Assembly (NCBI GenBank): GCA_963718695.1
Contig: OY970371.1
Span: 496,001-560,000 of the forward strand
Length of the DNA: 64,000 bases
Direction: 5' to 3'
Origin: Manganitrophus sp963718695
GTDB taxonomy: Bacteria > Nitrospirota > Nitrospiria > SBBL01 > Manganitrophaceae
Shown here one piece after another: positions 50,315 through 59,060 of this stretch (its first letter is position 1; every line of letters starts with the position of its first letter). The translations under genes were made by a program, and so were the position numbers. The notes under the pieces are model-generated. The model did no database searches, was not told where the DNA came from, and saw nothing but the letters and a program-made list of their open reading frames with translations.

Positions 50315-51286
50315 TTACCAGGCGTATGCTTCCGGGGCTTCGCCGCGGGGGCCGGGCCAGATTTTGTCGAGTTGCCGGAGAATCTGTTCATCGAGGGTGA
50401 TTTCGAGCGCGCGCAGGCTGTCGGTCAGCTGCTCCAGGGTTCGGGGGCCGATGATCGGGGCGGTGACCACCGGATTGGAGAGGACCCAAGCGAGGGCGAC
50501 CGTCGACGGCGATTCTCCTATTTTCTTGCAGAGATCTTCATACTGCGTCAGTTGAGCGCGGACCTTTTCGACTTCGGCTTGGAATTCCTCGGTGCTCCGC
50601 CGTCCTTCCGTCGCCTTCGCGAGAGCGCCGGCCAGGAGGCCGCCGCCGAGGGGGCTATAAGGGATCAGTCCCAGGCCGTAGGCGCGGCAGACGGGGATGA
50701 CCTCCAGCTCGATCGTTCTGGTTTGCAGGCTATAGATGCTCTGCTCGCTGACCAGCCCCATGAAATGGCGTTGCGCGGCGAGTTGATTCGCCGTGGCGAT
50801 CTGCCAGGCGGGGAAGTTGCTGCTCCCGATGTAAGTCACTTTTCCCTGTTGCACCAAGATCTCCATCGCCTGCCAGATCTCTTCCCAGGGGGTATCGGAA
50901 TCGATGTGATGCATCTGATAGAGATCGATATGATCGGTTTGAAGGCGGCGCAGGCTCTCTTCGCAGGCGCGCCGGATATGATACGCGGAAAGTCGCCGCT
51001 CGTTCTGCCCTTCTCCCATGCGGCCATAAACCTTCGTCGCCAAAACGATCTGGTCGCGCCGGCCTCCTCCTTGCGCGAGCCACCGGCCGATGATCTGCTC
51101 GGTCCACCCTTCCCCGCGCTTCCAGCCGTAGACGTTGGCGGTGTCAAAGAAGTTGATTCCGAGCTCCAGCGCCTTGTCCATGATCGCAGCGCTCTCTTTT
51201 TCGCCGGTCTCCGGTCCAAAATTCATCGTGCCGAGACAAAGACGGCTGACTTTCAGTCCGGTGCGTCCCAATCCAACATAGTCCAT
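50315..51286 (-). CDS. Aldo/keto reductase
   Basis: The 323-residue barrel has the catalytic tetrad region: D48 and Y53 in FFDTANVYGWKRGEGW, K85 in VLATKVYGRMG, and the His in IDLYQMHHIDSDTPWEE. NADPH-binding elements IGSSNFPAWQIA, LIPYSPLGGGLLAG and VVTAPIIGPRTLEQL are present. It belongs to the YghZ/YajO-like group with a MDYVGLGRTGLKVSRLCLGT opening. Substrate unknown. The gene ends convergently with the alkA-type gene. Confidence 0.93.
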   Translation of the reverse strand: MDYVGLGRTGLKVSRLCLGTMNFGPETGEKESAAIMDKALELGINFFDTANVYGWKRGEGWTEQIIGRWLAQGGGRRDQIVLATKVYGRMGEGQNERRLSAYHIRRACEESLRRLQTDHIDLYQMHHIDSDTPWEEIWQAMEILVQQGKVTYIGSSNFPAWQIATANQLAAQRHFMGLVSEQSIYSLQTRTIELEVIPVCRAYGLGLIPYSPLGGGLLAGALAKATEGRRSTEEFQAEVEKVRAQLTQYEDLCKKIGESPSTVALAWVLSNPVVTAPIIGPRTLEQLTDSLRALEITLDEQILRQLDKIWPGPRGEAPEAYAW

Positions 51287-51472
51287 CCGTGCATCTCCTT
51301 GTGTCGTCGTTGTAGAGGCTCAGTCGCTGGGTCTTTCGATGCCTTGTCTCTTGCAAATTAACTTATTTCCCCTAAGAGTGCAAGCCTGTTCTACGAAGGA
51401 TCTGACGGATGAAGGGGAGCGGACAACGGCTGCGAAAAATGAAAAAAAGTTGAAAAATTTTTTAGAGAGGGA

Positions 51473-51502
51473 TTGGAACCTGTAAATCGTCTTGGATATA
51501 AT
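51473..51502 (+). promoter_or_regulatory. Promoter-like sequence before a decayed region
   Basis: TTGGAA (51473-51478), 18-base spacer, TATAAT (51497-51502), in AT-rich surroundings. No intact gene follows on the plus strand; the next recognisable coding sequence is the histidine-kinase remnant at 51885. Confidence 0.45.
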
Positions 51503-51550
51503 TTTTATATTGGAAATGACAACGACGGTTTTTACGAGGGAAAAACGTCT

Positions 51551-51817
51551 TTATTCTGCATCGCGATCGGTGAGTAGCATCTCCGAATCTTCAATACAAA
51601 GTACGTCCGAAAGAGAGGATTCCTCCTGTTCATGAAAACCAAGATCATGTATTAACACGGGGTGATGGATCGTTTCAATACGATCGCATCGGGGACATTT
51701 TCGTTGTCTGTCGCGCGGCGTTATCGCGCTTACAGACAGGATAAACATTCGGATTGAAGCCGATTCAAGCCGGCCGAGAGAAGGAGAAGGGGTCTTTGAA
51801 GGTAAAAGCGCGCTCAT
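51551..51817 (-). CDS. Doubtful small open reading frame with CPRC motif
   Basis: An 88-codon frame (65 codons if it starts at the internal Met, MFILSVSAITPRD) contains RKCPRCDRIETIHHPVLIHD and an acidic end. I recognise no family. A lone CxxC could be half of a zinc ribbon. There is no clear ribosome site, and it lies in a region that otherwise looks decayed, so it may not be a gene. Confidence 0.2.
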   Translation of the reverse strand: MSALLPSKTPSPSLGRLESASIRMFILSVSAITPRDRQRKCPRCDRIETIHHPVLIHDLGFHEQEESSLSDVLCIEDSEMLLTDRDAE

Positions 51818-51884
51818 CTCAGAATCTATTTAAGAAGTCACCCACGGGAATTAAAGGTTTGGGTGAAATCACCGCCGGCGATGC

Positions 51885-51998
51885 AGTTTTTGGTCAAGGG
51901 GGTCGTCGCTGGTCGCGCATCTTGGCGGAGAGATCCGCGTCGAGAGCCGCTACGGCGACGGATCGACCTTTGCCGTCTTCCTGCCGTATCGGATTTGA
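51885..51998 (+). pseudogene. C-terminal remnant of a sensor histidine kinase
   Basis: Bases 51918-51998 encode HLGGEIRVESRYGDGSTFAV then FLPYRI and a stop, the typical last 26 residues of a histidine-kinase ATPase domain (G2 box GDGSTF). Just upstream, in another frame, LVKGVVAGR matches the preceding helix (LSIVKGVVEAHGG-type). The rest of the kinase is not found. The flanks 51287-51884 hold no other gene I can support. A decayed signalling gene. Confidence 0.65.
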
Positions 51999-52037
51999 TG
52001 AGAAGCAGTTGCTTCTCTATGAGTGCATTTAAAGATG

Positions 52038-52064
52038 GAGGCCGGTGCATGCTGCACCGGCCTC
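52038..52064. terminator. Strong hairpin between the kinase remnant and a small exported protein gene
   Basis: GAGGCCGGTGCA (52038-52049) pairs perfectly with TGCACCGGCCTC (52053-52064) around a 3-base loop, followed on the plus strand by GACTTTTAGG. It can end transcripts from either side. Confidence 0.7.
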
Positions 52065-52086
52065 GACTTTTAGGGATGTAACGTTT

Positions 52087-52494
52087 TTATTTTGAGTTGT
52101 TGTCGGGCTGTTTTGAGCCGTCGCCATTCTTTCCCGCCTCGGCGCCCCCTTTATCGGTGCTGGCCGGAGGGCAGGGGGTGTGGGTTGCATCGATCTCTTC
52201 ATTGGAATTCTTGGTGAGCGGGCTGTCGTTTCCGACCGCCTGATCCCGTCGGCCGAGATCGGCCGTTCCGTCCAACCCCGCCGCCTGATCCCGGCTTGAC
52301 GGCAGCTCTCCATTCAATCCGGGCGGGCAATTGGAGGAGGCCGCTTCTTGTTGGTCGTTCTTTGTCTTCTCCTCGGCGGCCGCGGGAGCGTCCTTCTTTT
52401 CGGAAGGTTTTTCACCCCATCCCAAATCGGCTTGAATAAAAAACAGGCTCATCACGAAAACCAAAAACCAAATCCCGGTCATTTTCTTCATCAC
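52087..52494 (-). CDS. Small exported hydrophilic protein of unknown function
   Basis: The 135 residues begin with a signal peptide (KKMTGIWFLVFVMSLFFIQA). The mature part is low-complexity and rich in Ala, Glu, Lys, Asp and Asn, with two lone cysteines in CPP contexts (SNCPPGLNGELPSSRDQAAG; TPCPPASTDKGG) and a repeated RDQAxGxDG/RDQAVGND motif. It is probably periplasmic and disordered. No family recognised. Confidence 0.6.
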   Translation of the reverse strand: MMKKMTGIWFLVFVMSLFFIQADLGWGEKPSEKKDAPAAAEEKTKNDQQEAASSNCPPGLNGELPSSRDQAAGLDGTADLGRRDQAVGNDSPLTKNSNEEIDATHTPCPPASTDKGGAEAGKNGDGSKQPDNNSK

Positions 52495-52618
52495 AACGTT
52501 GCTCCATTAAGGTTGAAACCTCCCCCGTCGCAAAATCCCCTCCCTCTATAGTAGGGTTTGAGACGGAGGGGGGTCAAGAGCGCCCGTCGTCGTACTGGAT
52601 TCATCTTACAGAAAATAA

Positions 52619-52645
52619 CGGCGCCCACGGATTGCGTGGGCGCCG
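52619..52645 (-). terminator. Terminator of the small DUF4168-like gene
   Basis: CGGCGCCCACG (52619-52629) pairs with CGTGGGCGCCG (52635-52645). On the minus strand the stem is followed by TTATTTTCTG, a weak U-rich tail, 28 bases after the gene's stop. Confidence 0.7.
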
Positions 52646-52672
52646 CATGACGTTTGAGACCGGAGATGCGCG

Positions 52673-53119
52673 TTATCTTCCGCCGCGCATCGGGCTGGGG
52701 GGCAAGGCGTCGTAGCGTTGCTTGAGGTCGGGATGTGTCTCTAAGAATCGATTGACCCCCTCTTTGTCCGCAAAAACCTCCGGGCTCCGCTTCCGGTACT
52801 CCGCGATCGTCAGATCATGCTTGTCGAGGATCTTTTCCACGTGGGCATTGATCTCCGCTTCCATTTTTTGCAACTCTTCCATCGAAGGGCCGCCCCCTTC
52901 CGGATCGCCGAATCTGGGCGCCCCGCCCCGCTGCCGGAAATAATCCCGCATCGATTCGCCCAGCTCAATCCGGGCCTTCACGTACTTTTCGATTTCCGCT
53001 TGGTTTGTCGCGGTCCCGGGCGGATTGTCGGCGGCCGCTTCGAATGTCGTCCCCATCAATCCGATGACGCCGAAAATGAGGATGAAAGTCCATCTGAGAT
53101 TTGCTCGAACTCGGTTCAT
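52673..53119 (-). CDS. Exported DUF4168-like small protein
   Basis: The 148 residues start with a signal peptide (WTFILIFGVIGLMGTTFEAA, cleavage near AAA-DN). The mature part is helical: IEKYVKARIELGESMRDYFR, then MEELQKMEAEINAHVEKILD and HDLTIAEYRKRSPEVFADKE. The KMxxxVxxxGLTxxEY-like core resembles DUF4168, and a Spy/CpxP-like chaperone is an alternative. Probably periplasmic. It has its own terminator and no close neighbour on its strand. Confidence 0.6.
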   Translation of the reverse strand: MNRVRANLRWTFILIFGVIGLMGTTFEAAADNPPGTATNQAEIEKYVKARIELGESMRDYFRQRGGAPRFGDPEGGGPSMEELQKMEAEINAHVEKILDKHDLTIAEYRKRSPEVFADKEGVNRFLETHPDLKQRYDALPPSPMRGGR

Positions 53120-53392
53120 TGGTGATCTCCCTATCTATGAATGATCCATTTTAGATGACGGCCCGCGAGGCAAAGACGATCGATAGTCTGCCATGGAGGA
53201 GGGGAGGGTGTCAAATGGTCCGCATTATTTTTAGTCAGGATCGCCGCGCAACTTTTTGTCCTGAATCCGTTCGATCTTCCCCGATGCGCCGGACATTTCC
53301 AAAAAATCGAGTACACTTAAAAGGATCTTTAAAACACCGGGAAGGGATTCTTAGGATGTTCTTTTTTTTTGTTTGTCATAAAGGAGGTCCGG

Positions 53393-54649
53393 ATGCAGAG
53401 GGCTTGGAAGGCGTCGGCCGTTTTCGTTTTGGGTTTCATCTTCGGCGCTGTCTCGCCGGCCAGGGCCGGCGTATTCAGCTATTATGATGTGATGATCGGC
53501 GGGCGAAGCGCCCAGATGGGAGGGGCCTATACCGGTATCGCGGACGACGGCGCGGCGACCTACTTCAATCCGGCGGGGCTCGGCCAGATCGCGACCCCGA
53601 GTCTGTCGATCTCGGCCAACGGCCTCGATATTCAAACCTACACCTTGCGCAGCCGTCTTTTCGGGGAGGACATCACCTTCCGGTCGAATGCGTTTTATCC
53701 TTCGGCCTGGTCGGTCGTCCGTTCGTTGGGGGAGTATCGGCTTGCCTTTTCCGCGATCGTTCCGAGCAACCTCGATGTGGTCTCGACGACGAACTTCAAT
53801 GATGTGATCCTGGCCGGCCAGTCTTTCAGCGTCGGGCTGATCGACTCGCGCATCAAGGACCGGGTTTACCTGATCGGCCCCTCGCTGGCGTATCGAATCA
53901 CGCCGACGCTGATGGTCGGGGCGACCCTCTATTATTGGTATGGTGAGGCCCTTCGGGAGACGACGCTTTTTTTCGGCGGCGCCAGCGGGCAGAGCCAGGT
54001 CGGCCAGTTTAACCGGACGAGCACCACGACGCACGGCCTGCTGGGACAGATCGGTTTCCTGGCCAAGCCTTCGGAGAACTATTCCGTCGGCCTGCTCTTA
54101 CGGGCGCCGGTCCCTCTGGATCAAACGGTCAAGACGGATAATCAGGAATATTCGTTTGATGCCGCCTCCGGTATTTTTTCAAACAGCTTTTCCCAAACGG
54201 AAACAAGCCAAACGGCCCGCCGCCCGCCCGGCGCCACCCTCGGTTTAGCCGTTCATCCCTGGTCGGACGGCACCTTCTCCGCCGACTTCTCCTATTATGG
54301 CTCCGCCCGCTATTCGGCTTCGTCGAGGGAGGTCGAGATCCGTCCGGTCTGGAACGCGGCGATCGGATTTGAGGAGATCCTCATCCCCAAATTCCCGGTT
54401 CGGGCCGGCCTCTATACGAATCGAAGCGCCGCGCCGCGTCTCCATAACGATCTCACGGTGCAGGATGACCGCGTCGACTCGTATGGGGGGACCTTCGGTC
54501 TCGGCTACATCGATGCGCTCTCTACCTTCGATATCGGGATGCGCTACGGGTGGGGAAAGGGGAAGACCAAAGATGCAACGACGGGAGAGCACTTCGATGT
54601 GAAATCCCAGATCATCACTCTTTTCGTCTCCGGCAGCATTCTCTTCTGA
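53393..54649 (+). CDS. FadL/OmpP1-family outer-membrane beta-barrel
   Basis: Start at ATG 53393 behind AAAGGAGG gives 418 residues with a signal peptide (WKASAVFVLGFIFGAVSPAR-AG). The family's N-terminal hatch pattern is clear: GGRSAQMGGAYTGIADDGAA, TYFNPAGLGQI. Alternating amphipathic strands follow (LMVGATLYYWYGEAL; DGTFSADFSYYGSARY) and the protein ends in SQIITLFVSGSILF, with a terminal aromatic typical of outer-membrane proteins. Such proteins transport hydrophobic compounds; substrate unknown. A further in-frame ATG at 53369 lacks a ribosome site. Confidence 0.85.
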   Translation: MQRAWKASAVFVLGFIFGAVSPARAGVFSYYDVMIGGRSAQMGGAYTGIADDGAATYFNPAGLGQIATPSLSISANGLDIQTYTLRSRLFGEDITFRSNAFYPSAWSVVRSLGEYRLAFSAIVPSNLDVVSTTNFNDVILAGQSFSVGLIDSRIKDRVYLIGPSLAYRITPTLMVGATLYYWYGEALRETTLFFGGASGQSQVGQFNRTSTTTHGLLGQIGFLAKPSENYSVGLLLRAPVPLDQTVKTDNQEYSFDAASGIFSNSFSQTETSQTARRPPGATLGLAVHPWSDGTFSADFSYYGSARYSASSREVEIRPVWNAAIGFEEILIPKFPVRAGLYTNRSAAPRLHNDLTVQDDRVDSYGGTFGLGYIDALSTFDIGMRYGWGKGKTKDATTGEHFDVKSQIITLFVSGSILF

Positions 54650-54763
54650 GGGGTCGATCGGCCCGAACGCTGTTCGATCCGCTCCGGCTTGGAAATCGGC
54701 CGCCGTCTCAGCGCGCAGCCGCTTCCCTCGGCATTCATAATAGACCGATTCCTATTGCACTTC

Positions 54764-55618
54764 CTACATTCTCGGTTCGGCGTGTCCTCCGCCGCTTCCG
54801 AAGAGCGATTCTTTTTTGAAGCCGGAGGGGGGGGTGAATTGGTCGGCGGGGATGGTCTCTTTCTTTAAGACGATGAGGTCTTGTTCGGCGCCGAGGGTTC
54901 CATCGGGCCCGATCATGGCGACATGGGCGGGAATGCCGGGAGATTGAGCAAGGTCCCCGAAGATGCGATTCTGCTGATTGCCCCCCTGCGTGCCGAGCTT
55001 TCTGAAGAATTGATCGAGGGCGTCAAAGGCCCGGAAATCGTCGACCGAAAGGCCGGTCTCCTTCCAGGGGATGAAGCAGGCCTCTTCGATCGGTTTCCCG
55101 TCGGCAAAGACGCGGTGCGGCCGGCACGAAAAGCCATGTTTTGTCTTCTTCATCTCGCCGGCCGGCTCGAAGGTCAGCTTGGGCGCTTCGGTCGGCTTGC
55201 TCCGCATCGCCTCCAGACGCGCTTCCATCTCCTTGCGCTGATCGGGGGGAAGGGCCTTCAGCCGCTCCTGCATCTGCTGCTCCATCTGTTTCTGCATCTC
55301 TTTGATCCGGTTGGCGTCGGCCTCGGTCACCTCGGTGTAGCGCTGTCCCTTCGGGTCGATCGTCCAGAGGGTCTGCTTTTCTCCGTCGAAGATCATGACG
55401 CCGCCGCGGGGATCTTCGGCCCGGAGCTTTTTCCCTTCCAGCGTGAATCGGCTGGCGGAGGGGCTCTCCCTGGCCGGTCCATTTCCGGGGGCATTCGAAA
55501 CATTCGCCTCGAAGCTCAGGATGACGCCGGCGCCGGCGAGCCCGGGATACAGGAGGACGCCGGTGAGAAAGAGCGCCGCAAGGGGGCGAGCGCTTCGGTG
55601 GTGACGGTTAGTCTGCAT
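54764..55618 (-). CDS. Exported DUF4412-like protein
   Basis: Start at ATG 55618 gives 284 residues with a signal peptide (RPLAALFLTGVLLYPGLAGA-G). The mature part has FTLEGKKLRAEDPRGGVMIF, KQTLWTIDPKGQRYTEVTEA and a long charged coiled coil (QKQMEQQMQERLKALPPDQR), then CRPHRVFADGKPIEEACFIP; the LW-ID-K-YTE-T pattern is DUF4412-like. Probably periplasmic. Its start overlaps the 3' end of the aldolase gene by 11 bases, an unusual pairing of a periplasmic protein with a glycolytic enzyme. Confidence 0.7.
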   Translation of the reverse strand: MQTNRHHRSARPLAALFLTGVLLYPGLAGAGVILSFEANVSNAPGNGPARESPSASRFTLEGKKLRAEDPRGGVMIFDGEKQTLWTIDPKGQRYTEVTEADANRIKEMQKQMEQQMQERLKALPPDQRKEMEARLEAMRSKPTEAPKLTFEPAGEMKKTKHGFSCRPHRVFADGKPIEEACFIPWKETGLSVDDFRAFDALDQFFRKLGTQGGNQQNRIFGDLAQSPGIPAHVAMIGPDGTLGAEQDLIVLKKETIPADQFTPPSGFKKESLFGSGGGHAEPRM

Positions 55619-57062
55619 TCGGATTGACCTCTTCTTTTTTTGCGGGTTGGGAGGCGGCCTTCGTTTCGGCCTCGGCCGCGGCGATCTCATCGCGGATGGC
55701 GAACGAAACCTCGATCGGCTTCACCCATTGCCTGACCACGTTCCGGGTGCCGCCGACATTCAGCTTGTTGAAGAGGAAGGTGAACTTGTCTTCCAGCGCC
55801 TGGCCGATCTTTTGACGAACTTCGGCCGGAAGGTTCCAGAAGCGTTTCTTAAACGGTCCGAGCGCTTTCTTCCGTGTCTTGTAGATGAACTGCTCGTCGG
55901 TCTGCCCCGATTTCATCTCGTCCTTGCACTCTTCCCGCAGGTAAGCGTAGAGCTCTTCTTTGAAGGGGGCGGGGAGCTGTTCATAAATCATGTTCTGAAA
56001 TTCGGTGGCGAGGTGAATCTCCGCGGTTCCGGTTTTCGGGAAGCGGTCGAAGACCTCCGGCGGCAGGGTCGAAGCGCCGTGCTGCACCGCGCCGGCGAGG
56101 CCGTACTCTTGACGCGCTACTTTCGAGATCGATTCCAGCACGCCGAAATCGAGCTTCACCTTGGCGACGGTGCCGTCGGGCATCGGAACGCCGCCGTGGC
56201 TGGTGCCGGTCTGGACCGAGATCTTGCTGATCCCTTTGGCGCCCGGCTTCATCTTCTGCAGGGTCGCCAGATAGTTGTCGATATAAACCTTAAACTCCTC
56301 GACGGTCGAATTTTTCCCGCCGACCTCGCCGATCTCCCCGCCGACCGAGATGGTCACCCCCTTCGGCTCCAGCGACCGGACATAGGCGGTCAGATCGGCG
56401 CCGACCTCGAAATTGTCCCGCTGCTGCTCGACGACGTTGGGGCGGTCGAGATCGACCAGCGTGGAGGAGTCGATGTCGATGTTGAAGAAGCCGGCGGTGA
56501 TCGCCTCTTTCATCAGCGCGCGGACGCCGTCGACCTCTTTCTGCCGGTTCTCTTTGAACTTCTTGGCGTTCAATTGGATATGATCCCCCTGAATGAAGAG
56601 GGGGCCCTGGTGGCCTTCCTGAATGGCGGCGGCGGTCATGACGGCGGCATATTCGGCGGGGGACTGATGGGTGTAGCCCATCTCGGACTTGGCGATCTCT
56701 AAGATAAAGGCGCCGACGTTGTTCCGGTTGGCCGCGCGGATCAGGGCGCGGGCGGTGTCGTATGCCATCCCGCGGACGTTGACCGCCGGGGCGGTGAAGC
56801 CGTCGACCTCGCCCCGGCCCATCGCTTCATACAGCGGCTGGATGGAAGCGAGGTGAACCCCGAGCTGGGGCGCGGCCATTTTGATGACCCATCGGGCGGT
56901 CGCCCGCAGGTCGGGCTTTTCATGAAAAACGGCGGTGTAGACGAGCCGGTCGATCAGGGCGCCGCGCACCCGGCCCGGATCGAGCACCTTCACCTGCCCA
57001 TTCGAAATCTCAATGATGCCTTTAATCGTATCGCCGAGCTGGCTCATCGTTTCGAACTGCAT
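55608..57062 (-). CDS. Class II fructose-bisphosphate aldolase-like enzyme (long form)
   Basis: Class II aldolases cleave fructose 1,6-bisphosphate using zinc. The 484 residues contain zinc-ligand contexts FIQGDHIQLNAKKFKENR, VQTGTSHGGVPMPDG and GAVQHGASTLPPEVFD, plus FFNIDIDSSTLVDLD and VGGEIGEVGGKNST. It is much longer than the common 300-360-residue forms: about 75 extra residues at the N-terminus and a C-terminal extension (KKRFWNLPAEVRQKIGQALE...). Because of this it could act on a related ketose bisphosphate. The first ATG is preceded by AAGGAGAC. Confidence 0.85.
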   Translation of the reverse strand: MQFETMSQLGDTIKGIIEISNGQVKVLDPGRVRGALIDRLVYTAVFHEKPDLRATARWVIKMAAPQLGVHLASIQPLYEAMGRGEVDGFTAPAVNVRGMAYDTARALIRAANRNNVGAFILEIAKSEMGYTHQSPAEYAAVMTAAAIQEGHQGPLFIQGDHIQLNAKKFKENRQKEVDGVRALMKEAITAGFFNIDIDSSTLVDLDRPNVVEQQRDNFEVGADLTAYVRSLEPKGVTISVGGEIGEVGGKNSTVEEFKVYIDNYLATLQKMKPGAKGISKISVQTGTSHGGVPMPDGTVAKVKLDFGVLESISKVARQEYGLAGAVQHGASTLPPEVFDRFPKTGTAEIHLATEFQNMIYEQLPAPFKEELYAYLREECKDEMKSGQTDEQFIYKTRKKALGPFKKRFWNLPAEVRQKIGQALEDKFTFLFNKLNVGGTRNVVRQWVKPIEVSFAIRDEIAAAEAETKAASQPAKKEEVNPNAD

Positions 57063-57167
57063 CCGTTGTCTCCTTATTCAGTAGGGTTTGATTGAGAGGA
57101 CCGTCAGCGGAAAATTGATTTTAGCTTAGCAAAACCAGTGGGAAAGATCAATGTTGGATTGATAAAA

Positions 57168-57255
57168 GAAGCCGTCAGCTTTCAGCGATCAGCCGTCAGT
57201 TTAAAAATTTAAAGCCTTAAGCTGAAAGCTGATCGCTGACGGCTGACAGCTATCT
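57168..57255. repeat. Intergenic palindromic repeat (GATCAGC family), copy 2
   Basis: The left arm GTCAGCTTTCAGCGATCAGC with CGTCAG and the right arm, whose complement reads GTCAGCCGTCAGCGATCAGC with TTTCAG, form an inverted repeat around an AT-rich loop (TTTAAAAATTTAAAG). The same unit occurs at 22955-23045. It fills most of the gap between the aldolase and ThDP-enzyme genes. Confidence 0.7.
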
Positions 57256-58935
57256 TCAGGAAAGCTTCGCCTTTTTCGCGGCGGCGCCGATATACTTGCG
57301 GGCCATCGGGGAGAGGTCGTTCGGCTGGATGGCGACCTCGATGATGACGAACGAGGTCAGCTTCTCCGCCTTCCGCAGCGCATCCCGCAGCTCCGGAACC
57401 GTCCCGGCTTTAAATCCGACCCCGCCCCACAACCGCGCCAGCTCGGCGTAAGGCCAGTCGGGGATCGCCAGCAGCGTCTCCCGCTCGGCGATCGGCCGGA
57501 AAATCCCCCATCCCTTGTTGTTGAGAAGCAGCACGATCGGGTTGAGCCGGTGGCGGGGGGCCTGCGAGATCTCATGCCCCGTCATCTGAAAGGCGCCGTC
57601 GCCGCAGAGGATCAGCGGGCGAAGCCCCGTCCCGATCTGCGCCCCCAATCCGCCCGGAATCGCGAATCCCATCGACGCGTAATATCCCTGCGCCAGATAG
57701 ACGCTGCTGCCGACCTTCAGGTCGATTCCGGCAAAGAGGGAGTCCCCCGATTCGGTGATTGCCATGAACTCTTTCCGCTCGGTGAGGAAGTCGTTCACCT
57801 CGTGCAACACCTCCGCCATCTGGATCGGCCGGTTCGAAGGGCCTTTCGCGGGGCGCTTCGGGAGGTTGTCGCGGTAGGTCACTTTTTCTTTGCGATGCGG
57901 GAGCGGCAGCTTCAGAAGCGCTTTGATCAAGTCGTTGATCTGCACGTCGGTGTAGGTGTGAAAGCTGATGTGGACCCGGTTCTCGACGGCCCAGATCGAC
58001 TTCTCGCGGGGGATCTCCGGCGGCTGGATGCCAAGGTCCATGTCGGTCAGGAGGGTCCCGAGGCTCAAGACCAGATCGGCCTGCGCAACCCGTTTGCGGA
58101 TGGCGGGGTGGCTCAATGCGCCGATATAAACCCCCATCGCCAGCGGATGGTCCATCGGAAAGGCCCCTTTCGCCAGCACGTTGGTCAGCACCGGCGCGCC
58201 GATCGCCTCGGCGAGTCGGATCATCTCTTTCGCCAGCCCGAAGCGCCGGACCTCGATCCCGACGATGATCACCGGCCGCTTCGCCTGCGTGAGCCGGGCG
58301 ACCGTCTCCCGCGCCGCTTCGATCACCTTCCGTTTGTCGGAGGGAACCCCGGTGAACCGCCCATCCCACTCCAGAATCCGTTTGGGAACGGAGATCATCA
58401 TGTCGACCTTGTCCCGATGGATCTCCAGGTAACCGGGCCGTCGCTCCCGCAGGATCGCCTGGATCACTTCGTCGATCTCTTCGGCGGCCCGGTTCGGATC
58501 GTCGATGATCTTCGCCGCGCAGGTGAGCTCTTTATAGATGTGGAGCTGCGATTCGATCTCTTTGGCTTGATGGTGGATGAGGACGCCGAGCTTTCGTTCT
58601 TCTTCGCCCGGTCCGCCCGAGATCACCAGGATCGGCACTTTTTCGGAGAAGGAGCCGGCGACCGGGTTGACCATGTTGAGCCCGCCGGCGCCGTAGGTGA
58701 CGCAGACGACGCCGAGCTTTCCGGCGCTCCGCGCGTAGCCGTCGGCGGCGAAGCCGACCCCCGGCTCATGTGAGAAGGTGATCACCTTCAATCCCCGCGG
58801 CTTCCCGAATTGGAGGAAGAGCTTGATGACGAGGTCTCCGGGAATGCCGAAGAGGTGATCGACCCCGATTTTCTTCAGGTAGGCGATCAGGAAATCGCCG
58901 AGTTTCATCTGCGGCTGCATCACGATTTCAACCAT
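57256..58935 (-). CDS. Thiamine-diphosphate-dependent enzyme (2-oxoacid decarboxylase/acetolactate synthase family)
   Basis: From ATG 58935 (MVEIVMQPQMKLGDFLIAYL) the protein has 559 residues; the longer frame adds a proline-rich stretch unlike the family. The N-terminal domain has VDHLFGIPGDLVIKLF and the catalytic Glu in ITFSHEPGVGFAADGYARSA. The central domain is NAD/FAD-fold type, and the ThDP motif is LCGDGAFQMTGHEIS followed by VLLLNNKGWGIF. Such enzymes include indolepyruvate/pyruvate decarboxylases; which substrate is not clear. A canonical acetolactate synthase is less likely, as no regulatory subunit gene is adjacent. Confidence 0.87.
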   Translation of the reverse strand: MVEIVMQPQMKLGDFLIAYLKKIGVDHLFGIPGDLVIKLFLQFGKPRGLKVITFSHEPGVGFAADGYARSAGKLGVVCVTYGAGGLNMVNPVAGSFSEKVPILVISGGPGEEERKLGVLIHHQAKEIESQLHIYKELTCAAKIIDDPNRAAEEIDEVIQAILRERRPGYLEIHRDKVDMMISVPKRILEWDGRFTGVPSDKRKVIEAARETVARLTQAKRPVIIVGIEVRRFGLAKEMIRLAEAIGAPVLTNVLAKGAFPMDHPLAMGVYIGALSHPAIRKRVAQADLVLSLGTLLTDMDLGIQPPEIPREKSIWAVENRVHISFHTYTDVQINDLIKALLKLPLPHRKEKVTYRDNLPKRPAKGPSNRPIQMAEVLHEVNDFLTERKEFMAITESGDSLFAGIDLKVGSSVYLAQGYYASMGFAIPGGLGAQIGTGLRPLILCGDGAFQMTGHEISQAPRHRLNPIVLLLNNKGWGIFRPIAERETLLAIPDWPYAELARLWGGVGFKAGTVPELRDALRKAEKLTSFVIIEVAIQPNDLSPMARKYIGAAAKKAKLS

Positions 58936-59060
58936 ACCGAAAGTTGGGGGGAAAGGCAAGGGCGGGGGAGAGGATTTCTGAGGTGACATATAGATAGAGT
59001 GTTGCCCAGGCATTTGCCTTTCGGAAATTATTCCCCGGCACTATCTTCCGTTAGGCTACT

